Of a stretch of 64,000 bases of DNA, positions 46,379 through 55,536 are shown piece by piece. Source of the DNA: Bradyrhizobium erythrophlei (lineage in GTDB: Bacteria > Pseudomonadota > Alphaproteobacteria > Rhizobiales > Xanthobacteraceae). The notes under the pieces are model-generated. The model was not told the DNA's origin. It searched no databases and saw nothing but the letters and a program-made list of their open reading frames with translations. The position numbers were made by a program, and so were the translations under genes. Within the stretch, counting starts at the first letter, position 1. Every line of letters starts with the position of its first letter. The DNA lies in assembly GCF_900129505.1 (NCBI RefSeq), contig NZ_LT670818.1, forward strand, positions 6,233,001-6,297,000, in the 5' to 3' direction.

Positions 46379-46479
46379 CGGCCCAGTCTAAGCCATCATC
46401 CGCGGCAGAGAAATGACCGACAAGACATATCGCGCGCCGTGAGCTCGTCTATACTGATAATTGCAATTCGGGGGCGGGC

Positions 46480-46785
46480 ATGAATCGGCGAAAGTATTCA
46501 ATTTTTGGTGCGACATTTTTAATCGCGGCGGCCGGCGTATCGCCGGCGATGGCGCAGACTTTTCAGAACTATCGTTGCGCCGACGGCACCCAGTTCATCG
46601 TCGGATTTTTCGAATACGACAATCGCGCCCATCTGCAGATCGACGGCAAGGCGGTGACACTTGCCAGGCGTTTTGGCCTGTCAGGAGCCCGCTATTCGGG
46701 CGGCGGCGTCATATTGAAAATCGCCAGGACGGGCACCACGGTCAAACACGCCAGGCGGCTGGTGACGGCCTGCGAACTCAGCTGA
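46480..46785 (+). CDS. Secreted MliC-like protein
   Basis: 101 aa. Signal peptide (SIFGATFLIAAAGVSPAMA) then a small beta-barrel, FQNYRCADGTQFIVGFFEYD with GLSGARYSGGGVILKI, of the membrane-bound C-type lysozyme inhibitor (MliC) type. A Cys pair (YRCADG, VTACELS) is visible; the usual lipobox is not. Periplasmic. ATG at 46480 with GGGGGCG upstream. The stop codon lies inside a 14-bp tandem repeat array. Confidence 0.78.
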   Translation: MNRRKYSIFGATFLIAAAGVSPAMAQTFQNYRCADGTQFIVGFFEYDNRAHLQIDGKAVTLARRFGLSGARYSGGGVILKIARTGTTVKHARRLVTACELS

Positions 46786-46839
46786 AGAGATGTGGCTGAA
46801 GAGACTTGGCTGAAAAGACTCGGCTGAAAAGACTTGGCA
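46784..46839. repeat. 14-bp tandem repeat, four units
   Basis: GAAGAGATGTGGCT, GAAGAGACTTGGCT, GAAAAGACTCGGCT, GAAAAGACTTGGCA: period 14, units differing by one to four bases. A degraded fifth unit follows. The array starts within the stop codon of the MliC-like gene. Confidence 0.85.
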
Positions 46840-46870
46840 AAGGACATTTGGCTGGAGGATCCTGGCCAGA

Positions 46871-46900
46871 GAAAAGGGCCGGAACGTTTCGTCCCGACCC
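46871..46900 (-). terminator. Rho-independent terminator of the DUF2735 gene
   Basis: Minus strand: GGGTCGGGAC, loop GAAAC, GTTCCGGCCC, then TTTTCTC. A 10-bp stem with two G-U pairs in RNA on this strand and a T-run, 65 bp beyond the DUF2735 stop. Confidence 0.8.
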
Positions 46901-46964
46901 TTTCAACCCACTCGATATTGCGGCAAAGGCCGACAATCTATCGGCGTCAGGCTTGCGATTGGCA

Positions 46965-47165
46965 TCAACGCTCCCATGCCGGCTTGGACTCCTGAATAGC
47001 CGCTTCGTGATACCAGCTGCCGCTGCTGATTGTTTCATTCACGCGCGATGCACTCTGCTCGGTTGCCGATTTTGGCTCGTCGTTGCGGAGTCCGCCGAGC
47101 GCCGCGCGGCCCCCGGCCGGGAATTGGTAGATCTTGGCAGATCCGTGGTTCAAGCTCGAATTCAT
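46965..47165 (-). CDS. DUF2735-family small protein
   Basis: 66 aa. MNSSLNHGSAKIYQFPAGGR at the N-terminus and SGSWYHEAAIQESKPAWER at the C-terminus match what I recall of DUF2735, a family found in Rhizobiales. The ATG at 47165 is chosen over the upstream frame to 47246 because AAGGAGAGATG lies just before it and homology starts at Met. Has its own terminator; divergent from glnII. Function unknown. Confidence 0.78.
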   Translation of the reverse strand: MNSSLNHGSAKIYQFPAGGRAALGGLRNDEPKSATEQSASRVNETISSGSWYHEAAIQESKPAWER

Positions 47166-47655
47166 TTTCTCATCTCTCCTTATGTCGATGCACATTGGTC
47201 CATGTTGCGACGGTCTGTCCTCGAACGGTTGACGCCCATCAACCATGCTGCGCCCGACTCGTTCTCGACTGGTTACCGATTCCGATATCGGCCCTGCACG
47301 CCACTAGTGCAACCTGACCAAGAGAAAGTCATATCGTGTTTAAAATGTAGGCATATTGCGGTTTTGCTTCGGCTGAAGCAGTTGTCGGGTGGCTAACGCT
47401 TGAGCCATCGGCAAGGTTGCAGGAGCGGGGCCCCTCGATGCCTGATGTCGACATAACATGCCGCGGGTTTAATCGCCGCGAGGAGACGGGCTGAGCGATG
47501 CCGCAGAATCGAGCGTCATATAGGCCTCAATCACATCGTCGGGGGTGCCTCGCCAAGGCGCACCCGCGCGCCTTTGCCGCACCTAAAATTTGAAATGGCG
47601 GGCCGGCGCCGAGGGCTGTTCCCTGGCCCAGCCCGGCTGCCGCGGTGCGGCAATT
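47166..47655. other. Long intergenic region upstream of glnII
   Basis: 490 bp without a protein or RNA gene that I can support. The sigma-54 promoter of glnII follows directly. An upstream NtrC-binding site is expected, but no confident palindrome of the right orientation was found. Confidence 0.5.
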
Positions 47656-47672
47656 TGGCACTTTAATTGCTT
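47656..47672 (+). promoter_or_regulatory. Sigma-54 promoter of glnII
   Basis: TGGCACTTTAATTGCTT: GG and GC exactly 10 bp apart, matching the -24/-12 consensus TGGCAC-N5-TTGCT. Expected transcription start is near 47682, about 84 bp before the glnII ATG. Nitrogen control of glnII through NtrC and sigma-54 is established in rhizobia. Confidence 0.88.
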
Positions 47673-47765
47673 GGTAACGACTGGCCGATGGTGGCCGGCT
47701 ACGCATGTGGTGACCAATAGCCTACGGCTCGCCACCTTTTGCATCATCAACTCAAGAGAGGCTCA

Positions 47766-48803
47766 ATGACCAAGTATAAGCTCGAGTATATCTGGCTCGA
47801 CGGGTACACGCCGGTACCGAATTTGCGCGGCAAAACCCAGATCAAGGAATTTGACGCATTTCCGACGCTCGAACAGCTTCCGCTTTGGGGATTTGATGGA
47901 AGCTCCACCATGCAGGCCGAGGGCCATAGCTCCGACTGCGTGCTGAAGCCGGTCGCCGTTTACCCGGATGGCGCGCGCACCAATGGCGTGCTGGTGATGT
48001 GCGAAGTCATGATGCCCGATGGCAAGACCCCGCATGCCACCAACAAGCGCGCGACGATCCTCGACGACGCCGGCGCCTGGTTCGGCTTCGAACAGGAGTA
48101 TTTCTTCTACAAGGACGGCCGTCCGCTCGGCTTCCCGTCCAGCGGCTATCCGGCGCCCCAAGGGCCGTATTACACCGGTGTCGGCTACAAGAACGTCGGC
48201 GATGTCGCCCGCAAGATGGTGGACGAGCATCTCGACCTCTGCCTCGCCGCCGGAATCAACCATGAAGGCATCAACGCCGAAGTCGCGAAGGGCCAGTGGG
48301 AATTCCAGATCTTCGGCAAGGGCTCCAAGAAGGCCGCCGACGAGATGTGGATGGCCCGCTATTTGATGCTGCGGCTGACCGAAAAGTACGGCGTCGATAT
48401 CGAATTCCATTGCAAGCCGCTCGGCGACACCGACTGGAACGGCTCCGGCATGCACGCCAACTTCTCCACCACCTATATGCGCGAAGTCGGCGGCAAGGAG
48501 TACTTCGAGAAGCTGATGGAAGCATTCAAGGTCAACCGCGCCGAACACATTGCCGTCTACGGACCGGACAACCACATGCGCCTGACCGGCAAGCACGAGA
48601 CTGCTTCGATCGATACCTTCAGCTACGGTATCGCGGACCGCGGCGCCTCGATTCGCGTGCCCCACAGTTTCGCCAACAACGGCTACAAAGGCTATCTGGA
48701 AGATCGCCGCCCGAACTCGCAGGGCGACCCCTACCAGATCGCGTCCCAGATCCTGAAGACGATCGCGTCGGTGCCGACCTCCGCCAAGGCGGCCGCGGCT
48801 TAG
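47766..48803 (+). CDS. glnII: Glutamine synthetase type II (eukaryote-type)
   Basis: 345 aa. ATP-dependent amidation of glutamate, octameric, cytosolic, not adenylylated. Visible: YIWLDGYTPVPNLRGKTQ, LPLWGFDGSSTMQAEG, GAWFGFEQEYFFYKDGRPLG (ATP/Mg Glu), GINHEGINAEVAKGQWEFQI and DWNGSGMHANFSTTYMR (glutamate binding). The C-terminal extension KAAAA is short. ATG at 47766 with GAGAGG upstream. Sigma-54 promoter upstream; regulated by nitrogen supply. A typical rhizobial second glutamine synthetase. Confidence 0.97.
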   Translation: MTKYKLEYIWLDGYTPVPNLRGKTQIKEFDAFPTLEQLPLWGFDGSSTMQAEGHSSDCVLKPVAVYPDGARTNGVLVMCEVMMPDGKTPHATNKRATILDDAGAWFGFEQEYFFYKDGRPLGFPSSGYPAPQGPYYTGVGYKNVGDVARKMVDEHLDLCLAAGINHEGINAEVAKGQWEFQIFGKGSKKAADEMWMARYLMLRLTEKYGVDIEFHCKPLGDTDWNGSGMHANFSTTYMREVGGKEYFEKLMEAFKVNRAEHIAVYGPDNHMRLTGKHETASIDTFSYGIADRGASIRVPHSFANNGYKGYLEDRRPNSQGDPYQIASQILKTIASVPTSAKAAAA

Positions 48804-48976
48804 GACGGGATGACGTAAGGGCCGGACCTCTGACCGTCCGGACCGCCATTTGATCCGTCAAGGCGTCCACCGCTTTGGCGGATCATTGCGTTTGGGCCTT
48901 CTTTCCAGAGGGCGTGCGGTTTCCGGGCGGCCCGGGTTGCGGTTGTCACTGACGGAGCCGCGACGAGGGAGGCGAG

Positions 48977-49663
48977 ATGGCAGACGTCGTTCGCGTGCTT
49001 TCGACGCTCGCTTTGATGGGAGCGGTGCGCGGCCTTGCCGGACGATATCAGGCCGCGGGCGGCGCGCGTATCGATGCCGATTTCGCGCCGACGCTGGGGT
49101 TGCTGGATCGGCTGGGCGGCGGCGAGACGGCCGACGTCGTCATATTGACCAAGCAGGCGCTCGACGATCTTGCTGCCGACGGCAGCGTGGTCGCGGCAAG
49201 CTGCGTCGATCTCGCGCGTTCCTTCGTCGGCATCGCGGTCAAGGCCGGCGTTGCTTATCCCGACATCGCGACCGGGGCTGCGCTGCGCGCAACGCTGCTC
49301 GCCGCGCGTTCGATCGCCTATTCGCGCATCGGCGCCAGCGGCATTTTTTTCGCACAACTGATCGATCGTCTGGGAATCGGGTCCGAGGTCAACGCCCGCG
49401 CCCGGATCATCCCGTCAGGCCTGACTGCCGAATTGTTGGCCGGCGGCGAAGCCGATCTGGCCGTGCAGCAGATCAGCGAGCTGAAGCAGGTCGCGGGCGT
49501 TGAGGTGGTGGGAGCGATCCCGCGCGAACTGCAGACGCCCGCGGTGTTCTCCGCGGGCCGCTGGGCGGCGTCGGCGAAGGCCGTGCAGGCCGACGCACTG
49601 TTGAAATATCTTGCCTCGCCGGAGGTCGTCCCGATGCTGCGCGAGTCCGGGCTCGAGCCTTGA
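48977..49663 (+). CDS. ModA-like periplasmic-binding-fold protein without signal peptide
   Basis: 228 aa. Type 2 periplasmic binding fold: [98 protein letters not shown]. Resembles molybdate-binding ModA, but no signal peptide or lipobox at the start (ATG 48977, GGAGGCGAG upstream), so it may act in the cytosol as an oxyanion sensor; this is inference. No ABC permease or ATPase gene adjoins. Confidence 0.75.
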   Translation: MADVVRVLSTLALMGAVRGLAGRYQAAGGARIDADFAPTLGLLDRLGGGETADVVILTKQALDDLAADGSVVAASCVDLARSFVGIAVKAGVAYPDIATGAALRATLLAARSIAYSRIGASGIFFAQLIDRLGIGSEVNARARIIPSGLTAELLAGGEADLAVQQISELKQVAGVEVVGAIPRELQTPAVFSAGRWAASAKAVQADALLKYLASPEVVPMLRESGLEP

Positions 49664-49713
49664 ATCCGCCCGTTCTTCGAAGCTAACCTGCCGCCGTCAA
49701 TTGGTGAATCCTG

Positions 49714-50574
49714 ATGAAACCATCCCGCCGGCTTCTATCGGCTGCGACGGGCCGCATCGTGCTTTCAGCGCTGGCGGCAGTCGTATCGTTGGCCGATCCG
49801 AGTCAGCTGAGAGCGCAGTCGGCCGACCTCGTGCTGTGCGACCGGCTCGCCGCTGACCCCGCTGATCCCGACAAGCCGGCCGACGTCAAGGGAGTGCCCG
49901 ATGTCGCGCCGGCCGATATCGCGACCGCGATCAAGTTCTGCAAAACCGCAGCCGGCTCGTCGCGCCGCGGGCTCTATCAGCTTGGCCGCGCCTACGCCGC
50001 CAACCGGCAGTTGCCGGAGGCAATCGCTGCCTGGCGCAAGGCGGCCGACAAGGGCTCGACTTCGGCGATGGTCGAACTCGGCGTGGCCTATGGCACCGGC
50101 TCGGGCGTCGCTCAAGACGAGGCGCAAGCGCGGAAACTGTTCGAGCGCGCGGCACAGGCCGGCAATCCCCGCGGCATCAGCAATCTGGCGGCTTTGGGTG
50201 GTGGCGGCGCTGCATCGCCGGATCCGGCGCGGGCACGGGAGCTTTTGGCTAAAGCCGCCGAGACCAATGCGGAGGCGCAGTACCAGCTCGGGCTGATGCT
50301 GGCGGACGGCACCGGCGGGCCGCAGGACGATAGCGCGGCGCGAAACCTGTTCGAGAAGGCGGCCGCGCAGAATCATCCCGGCGCGCTGGAGCGGATGGGC
50401 GCCTTCGCCCAGGAAGGGCGCGGCGGGGCGAAGGATTCGGACGCCGCCAAGGCCTATTACCAGCGCGCCGCCGCGCTCGGCAACGAAGACGCCAAGAAGG
50501 CGCTGAAGCGGCTGGAATGCCCTTACACGATCAAGGACAAGCGCGGAAATTTTGTCACGAATCTTTGTTTCTAG
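49714..50574 (+). CDS. Secreted Sel1-repeat (TPR-like) protein
   Basis: 286 aa. Signal peptide (IVLSALAAVVSLADPSQLRA), then several Sel1-like repeats with the pattern ...AxYxLGxxYxxG...: LYQLGRAYAANRQLPEAI, AMVELGVAYGTGSGVAQDEA, AQYQLGLMLADGTGGPQDDS and AKAYYQRAAALGNED. Helical scaffold, periplasmic. Ends ...FVTNLCF with a Cys. ATG at 49714. Partner unknown. Confidence 0.83.
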   Translation: MKPSRRLLSAATGRIVLSALAAVVSLADPSQLRAQSADLVLCDRLAADPADPDKPADVKGVPDVAPADIATAIKFCKTAAGSSRRGLYQLGRAYAANRQLPEAIAAWRKAADKGSTSAMVELGVAYGTGSGVAQDEAQARKLFERAAQAGNPRGISNLAALGGGGAASPDPARARELLAKAAETNAEAQYQLGLMLADGTGGPQDDSAARNLFEKAAAQNHPGALERMGAFAQEGRGGAKDSDAAKAYYQRAAALGNEDAKKALKRLECPYTIKDKRGNFVTNLCF

Positions 50575-50731
50575 GCGATGTTCGCCCGACGCTCACTTTT
50601 TTGTCATGGCCGGGACAGCTCAGTGACGACGGCATAGCCGCCCCTCGGCGTTCACCTTGATGGATATCAACAGCGCCAAATCGGGCCGTGCTAGACGGGC
50701 AGCAGAAAACGCTACACGTTTGGAGCATCGG

Positions 50732-51214
50732 ATGAAACTGCGCGGATATAGTGTTGCCCTGCTGATGGTTTGCTCGCTGGCGCCGCTCGCCATTGCGCAG
50801 TCCGGCCAGTCCAATCTGAATGCATCGCCGACCAACGAGCAATACGTCCCGCGGCTCGGCGACATCATGATCGCGGTGCAGACGCGGCACATCAAGCTGT
50901 GGTTCGCCGGCAAGGCCCAGAACTGGGATCTCGCGGCCTATGAACTTCGCCAGCTTAAGGCCGGCCTGTTGGAGGCGGCGCTGCTTTATGAGGGCATTCC
51001 CGTCAGCAACGTCACCACGATGACAAAACCGGTCCAGTCGATTTCCGACGCCATCGACGCCAAGGACGGCAAGCGCTTCGCGAAGGCGGTCGGCGAACTG
51101 ACCGATGGCTGCAATTCCTGTCATCAGACCATGCAGCGTGGCTTCGTCGTGATCCAGACGCCGACGGCTGGGCCGTTCGGCGATCGGTCGTTTGCGCCGT
51201 CGAAAAAACCCTAA
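50732..51214 (+). CDS. Secreted cytochrome c-like protein
   Basis: 160 aa. Signal peptide (GYSVALLMVCSLAPLAIA), then a helical domain with a single c-type heme site C127NSC130H131 near the C-terminus, as in cytochrome c'/c556-like proteins. Periplasmic electron or ligand carrier; no partner gene adjoins. ATG at 50732 with TTGGAG upstream; the frame is open to 50657. Confidence 0.75.
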   Translation: MKLRGYSVALLMVCSLAPLAIAQSGQSNLNASPTNEQYVPRLGDIMIAVQTRHIKLWFAGKAQNWDLAAYELRQLKAGLLEAALLYEGIPVSNVTTMTKPVQSISDAIDAKDGKRFAKAVGELTDGCNSCHQTMQRGFVVIQTPTAGPFGDRSFAPSKKP

Positions 51215-51314
51215 GGCCGGCCCTCCATGATGTCGCTGAAGGCCGCGAAATAGCCTTCCGCGCGGAACAACAGCGAGGCAATCGCGGTTGTTGCCGCGAA
51301 GGAGGCGTTGGTCC

Positions 51315-51464
51315 ATGATCCGGAAATTGCGATCGGGCGAGTACCGGCTCTATTCCCGAAAGGTCAATTCCAAAACCGGCAAGCGGCGCAATCTCGGCAC
51401 CTTCAAGTCGCGCGCGGCTGCCGAAAAGCACGAGCGCGACGTGCAGTATTTCAAGCGGCACTAG
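51315..51464 (+). CDS. 49-aa basic conserved protein
   Basis: MIRKLRSGEYRLYSRKVNSK then TGKRRNLGTFKSRAAAEKHE and RDVQYFKRH, TAG at 51462. GAAGGAGG lies ~10 bp before the ATG. Very basic; the TGKRRNLGTFKSRAAA part resembles the small DNA-binding head of tyrosine recombinases (AP2-like arm domain), suggesting nucleic-acid binding. I recall it as a conserved short protein in Bradyrhizobium; unverified. Converges with the chemoreceptor gene 29 bp away. Confidence 0.7.
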   Translation: MIRKLRSGEYRLYSRKVNSKTGKRRNLGTFKSRAAAEKHERDVQYFKRH

Positions 51465-51493
51465 AGCCGCGGTTCTGGTGCAAAACGCTATGG

Positions 51494-53578
51494 CTACGCG
51501 GCCCGGACCTCCGAGAGGAAGCGGTTGACCTGCGCGGCGAGATCGCCGGATTGCGACGTCAGCTGGGCCGCGGCCCCCAGCACCTGATTGGCGGCCGAGC
51601 CGGTATGATTGGCGGCCTGCTGGACGCCGGAAATATTCGCGTTGACTTCCTGCGTGCCGCGGGCGGCTTCCTGGACGCTGCGGGAAATCTCCTTGGTCGC
51701 CGATCCCTGTTCTTCGATCGCGGACGCGATCGCAACGCCGATCTGATCGATTTCGGCGATCACATCGGCCACGTTGCGGATCGCCGTGACCGTCGCGTCG
51801 CTGGAAGTCTGGATCGCCGCGATCTGTTCGGAAATTTCGGTCGTCGCTTTTGCGGTCTGGCCGGCCAGAGATTTGACCTCGGAGGCCACGACCGCAAAAC
51901 CCCGTCCGGCGTCCCCGGCGCGTGCCGCCTCGATGGTCGCGTTGAGCGCCAGCAGATTGGTTTGCGCGGCGATGCTCTGGATCAACGTCACGACGTCGCC
52001 GATCTTCTGTGCGCCCTCGGCCAGCGAGCGCGCGCTGTCGCCGGTGCGGCGGGCGTTCTCGACGGCGCGCGCCGCGATTTCGGTGGATTGGGTGACCTGG
52101 CGGCCGATCTCGGCGATCGAGGACGTCAGCTCTTCCGTGGCGCTGGCGACCGTCTGCACGTTGGTGGAGGTTTGTTCGGAGGCCGCCGCGACGATGGCGG
52201 CCTGGCGGTTGGTGTCCGCCGCGGTCGAGGACATCGACTGGGCGGTACCTTCCATCTTGGCCGACGCCGCCGACAATCCGCCGACCAGTTCGCCTACCTT
52301 TGTTTCGAAGGCACGGGTGAGCTCGTCGAGCACGCGCGCGCGCCGCATCTTGACGTCGTTCTCGGCTTCCTTCTCGGCGGCCAGACGGTCCGCCGCGATC
52401 ATGTTGTCCTTGAAGACTCCGACCGCAGCGGCCATCGCGCCGATTTCGTCGCCGCGCTCGGTGCCCGGGATTTCGCTGGAGACGTCGCCGCCGGCGAGAC
52501 GCGACATCGAGGCGGTGAGCGCCACGATCGGGCTGCAGACGCGGCGACGGACCATCACCACCATGGCTGCGCTCGCGATTGAGACCGCGGCGAGACCTGC
52601 GAGCGCGATCAGGAAGCTGACGCGCGCCGCGGAATAGGCAGCACCGAGGATTTGCTCGGCATTGTCGTAGAACGCGTCACGCACCTCGACGACCGCGCCG
52701 AGGCCGCGCTGCGACTCCACGAAGAAGGCGTCGGCGTCGTGCTCGTATTTGCCGCTGATGGCGCCTTCCTTCACCATCTTCAGCTCCTTGCCGAAGCGCT
52801 CGACATAGGCATCGTTCATCCTTTCCAGAGCGGCCGCCACATTCGCCGGGGTCGCGGGATTGCTGCGCAATTCCTGCAGCGACAACAGGATCTGGTCGGT
52901 GCGCCCCTGCGCACGGCTCAAATCCATCTTTTCGGGGTCGGTGGCCGCGCGCTTGGCACCGACCAGGCCCTTGTGAATGCTGGCATTGAGACCGCCGACG
53001 TCGCGCAGGGTCCAGGCGATATTGGCGTAGCTGGCCTGACGGTAGGCGTCGCCGTCGAGCTGGGCCATCCTGCGGACCTGCTCGTCAAGCAGGGCGGTCA
53101 CCGCGCTGTTGAAGGCCGAGTTGTCGGCGACGATCTTCTTGGCCGCGTCGCGGCGGGCGTCGACCGGACCCGCGATGGCCTTGTCGATGGTCTCCCGCAG
53201 ACTTGCGAATTTCGTGTTCAGCGCATCGATGGCGCTTCCGATCGCAGCGCCGTCGTCCAGCGCGCCGGGCAGGGTGCTCCTGATCCGGTTCATCTTGTCG
53301 CGCGCGCCGTCGGTCTGCTTGCGGTATTTGTCGGTGAGTTCCGCAAGTTGCTTCGGATCCACGGCGGGCGGTCCGAACAGGATGTTGGTGGCGAAGCCGC
53401 GTTCGGGGTTGATATAGCGGGGAAGGTCGCCGACGGCCCGGACGATCTCCAGCCTGCTTTGTGCGACCGAAACCTTGTCCATGGTCTGGAATTTCGCGAC
53501 GGCGACATAGGCCGCAAGCCCGCCGCCGACGGCGGAAAGCGAGACGATGGCGGCGGTCAGCAAGGTACCGATTTTCAT
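51494..53578 (-). CDS. Methyl-accepting chemotaxis protein
   Basis: 694 aa. N-terminal membrane helix ([20 protein letters not shown]), a periplasmic helical sensor of ~290 residues, second helix ([20 protein letters not shown]), HAMP ([20 protein letters not shown]), then the cytoplasmic coiled coil with the signalling tip [20 protein letters not shown]. It senses an unknown ligand and drives CheA. ATG at 53578. No che gene nearby. Confidence 0.93.
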   Translation of the reverse strand: MKIGTLLTAAIVSLSAVGGGLAAYVAVAKFQTMDKVSVAQSRLEIVRAVGDLPRYINPERGFATNILFGPPAVDPKQLAELTDKYRKQTDGARDKMNRIRSTLPGALDDGAAIGSAIDALNTKFASLRETIDKAIAGPVDARRDAAKKIVADNSAFNSAVTALLDEQVRRMAQLDGDAYRQASYANIAWTLRDVGGLNASIHKGLVGAKRAATDPEKMDLSRAQGRTDQILLSLQELRSNPATPANVAAALERMNDAYVERFGKELKMVKEGAISGKYEHDADAFFVESQRGLGAVVEVRDAFYDNAEQILGAAYSAARVSFLIALAGLAAVSIASAAMVVMVRRRVCSPIVALTASMSRLAGGDVSSEIPGTERGDEIGAMAAAVGVFKDNMIAADRLAAEKEAENDVKMRRARVLDELTRAFETKVGELVGGLSAASAKMEGTAQSMSSTAADTNRQAAIVAAASEQTSTNVQTVASATEELTSSIAEIGRQVTQSTEIAARAVENARRTGDSARSLAEGAQKIGDVVTLIQSIAAQTNLLALNATIEAARAGDAGRGFAVVASEVKSLAGQTAKATTEISEQIAAIQTSSDATVTAIRNVADVIAEIDQIGVAIASAIEEQGSATKEISRSVQEAARGTQEVNANISGVQQAANHTGSAANQVLGAAAQLTSQSGDLAAQVNRFLSEVRAA

Positions 53579-53735
53579 AGGTTTTAAGCCGTTTACGCTG
53601 GGTCGGGAGCGGGGCCTTCACCGTAGATTACCGATGTTAATCTCAAGTTTACGCTTGCGACCTCGCCGCGGCAGGAAATCGATGCGTGGGCAAGGCGGTT
53701 CAATTCCACGGCACGCGTGCTAATGTGCCGCCGCC

Positions 53736-54326
53736 ATGAGCCACCGCATCCTCGTGTTCTACGGTTCCTACCGCTCCAACCGCATGGGCATCCGCCTGGC
53801 GCAGTTCGTCGTCGAGGGTCTTCGTGGTCGCGGCGACGAGGTCGAGCTGATTGACGCCAAGGCAGTCGGCCTGCCGATGCTGGACCGGATGTACAAGGAA
53901 TACCCGAAGGGCCAGGCGCCCGCCGCGCTGGAAAAGCTCGCGGGCCAAATCCGCGAGGCCGACGGTTTTGTGTTCGTTGCCGGCGAATATAATTGGGGCA
54001 TCCAGCCGGGCCTGAAAAACCTTACCGATCATTTCCTCGAGGAATGGTTCTGGCGGCCCGCCGCCATCGCTTCCTATTCGGCGGGGCGTTTTGCCGGCGC
54101 CCGCGCCGCGCTGGCCTGGCACGGTGCGCTGTCGGAGATGGGCATGGTGGTGATCTCGAGCGCGATTGCGGTCGGGCCGATCGCGCAGGCCCTGTCCGCC
54201 GACGGCAAGCCGATCGGCGAGGGCGGAAATGCGCTGGCGCACGCGTTTCCCCGTTTTGCCGACGATCTCGGATGGTGGATCGAAGCGGCCAAAGCGCAGC
54301 GCGAGCGGAAGAAGCCGCCGTATTGA
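53736..54326 (+). CDS. NADPH-dependent FMN reductase family protein
   Basis: 196 aa. Flavodoxin-like fold: RILVFYGSYRSNRMGIRLAQ (FMN phosphate loop), DGFVFVAGEYNWGIQPGLKN (the conserved YN..xxPxxLKN flavin motif). Reduces FMN or quinones with NAD(P)H. ATG at 53736 with no strong ribosome binding site (GCCGCC upstream). Confidence 0.87.
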   Translation: MSHRILVFYGSYRSNRMGIRLAQFVVEGLRGRGDEVELIDAKAVGLPMLDRMYKEYPKGQAPAALEKLAGQIREADGFVFVAGEYNWGIQPGLKNLTDHFLEEWFWRPAAIASYSAGRFAGARAALAWHGALSEMGMVVISSAIAVGPIAQALSADGKPIGEGGNALAHAFPRFADDLGWWIEAAKAQRERKKPPY

Positions 54327-54334
54327 GGCAAGCC

Positions 54335-54500
54335 ATCGCAAGCCAGCAAAATCCTCATACCCCGCCACCGGCTCTCGCCTTTGGCGAGCCCGACGACAGG
54401 CTCCTGCGGGGTATCCAGTGCGCCGCGGCGGCTCGATTCGATCGCTGACGGCTCTGGAATACTGGATCATCCGCTTTCGCGGATGATGACAGCTGGAGCC
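54335..54500. repeat. Dispersed Bradyrhizobium-type repeat
   Basis: GCGGGGTATCCAGTGCGCCG and CTCTGGAATACTGGATCATC flank a middle with the CGATTCGATCGC core, then GCTTTCGCGGATGATGACAG. I recognise this as a family found in many copies in related genomes. No coding function. Confidence 0.65.
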
Positions 54501-54517
54501 AAACGCGTCCCTCCGCG

Positions 54518-54631
54518 CTATTCGATCTGCCGGTGATGGAAGTAGTACAGCGTCGCCGCAAGGGCCGCCGAGGCGAGCGCGTAGAACACAATCAGGTCGA
54601 GGTTCGGATGTCCTTCCACCAAAGCAATCAT
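54518..54631 (-). CDS. 37-aa single-pass membrane peptide
   Basis: MIALVEGHPNLDLIVFYALA then SAALAATLYYFHHRQIE: one central helix. GGAGTGGAACGCG precedes the ATG at 54631. The frame is open to 54706, but the extension is basic and unsupported. Function unknown; isolated between repeats. Confidence 0.55.
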   Translation of the reverse strand: MIALVEGHPNLDLIVFYALASAALAATLYYFHHRQIE

Positions 54632-54814
54632 CGCGTTCCACTCCACGGCTGGTGTGGCTTCTTGTTCCCTGCGGGTGAGCCTTGGTGGGTGGAAGGCTAG
54701 GCGCATAGATTGTGCGCCGGTAGTCGACTTTCGGCGAAGGGAAGGGTTGGAGCGGGCACTGATGCCAGCGGCGCGGCGCGCTCATCCCGCAACGACGATC
54801 TCTGGACATACGTC
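54632..54814. other. Intergenic spacer before dispersed repeat B
   Basis: About 180 bp, no feature recognised. Confidence 0.4.
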
Positions 54815-55325
54815 TAACTCCCGCGGCGCGAGGCGCCCGAAGTTTTGAGAAGCCTTCGCCCAAAGAGGGCGTGGGGAATGCCGGGTGCTCAGTGCACCCG
54901 CAGCCTCGTGTGCGAAGTTTGTAGTTCAAGGTGCACACGAGTATTCACAGCGGTCGCACCGAAAATCACCCGGCATCCCCGCACGCAATGGTTTTAACGG
55001 CTTCCTTCGAGCTCTCCCCGGTGATCGGGCTTTTTTGTCACCGTCGCTTGCGAACGAATCCGCAAACTTGACGCCAGCGTCGAGGCGTCAGGACCACACG
55101 ACTTCTCCGTCCGCTTTGGCGCCATTCGTCAAAGGCGCCGCCGCGTCCACCGCATCCCGCACCAACGTCCGTGACGATCGCGAAACGCCCCTCTCAATGG
55201 GCGGGACGGCGGGAGTTATAGGGTGATTTGTGATTTCTGGAAATCAGAATATTTTTTCGAATAGGGCTGGACAGGGCAAATCAGCTTGATCCGGCTTGAG
55301 AAATTAGGTTTTACGCGCATTTCCG
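54815..55325 (+). repeat. ~500-bp dispersed repeat, copy B
   Basis: Inverted counterpart of copy A at 553-1075 (same blocks, opposite orientation). The right edge is at about 55325, after TTGATCCGGCTTGAGAAATT. The left edge is diffuse. It contains no gene that I believe in. Confidence 0.85.
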
Positions 55326-55536
55326 GAAGGGCGCGCCGGTGCAGGTTCGATGCGTGAATGAAGCTCACCGCTCGGCACGCTGCTCCGAAAGGTCGGTTGA
55401 GTGCACTGTCACCGTAATTCGGCGCAGCCAAAACGGCCTCGGCGGATGTCCGCTCTAACACGCATAACGGACTCAAGTCGGACAGCATCCTTTGTCCGTT
55501 TTGTGCCAGTAGCTGAACCCGTCAGATATGGCGCGT
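55326..55536. other. Region with a stray GAATTACGGTGACAGT motif
   Basis: About 210 bp. Reverse complement of GAATTACGGTGACAGT at 55405-55420. No gene recognised; it ends at the nitronate-monooxygenase-like gene. Confidence 0.6.

Noticed and set aside
47540..47570. GGTGC-N11-GCACC palindrome as NtrC site before glnII
   Set aside because: Half-sites are in the opposite orientation to GCAC-N7-GTGC; not convincing.
53700..54938. 412-codon minus-strand frame
   Set aside because: Antisense to the FMN reductase gene and continuing through repeats; no domain.
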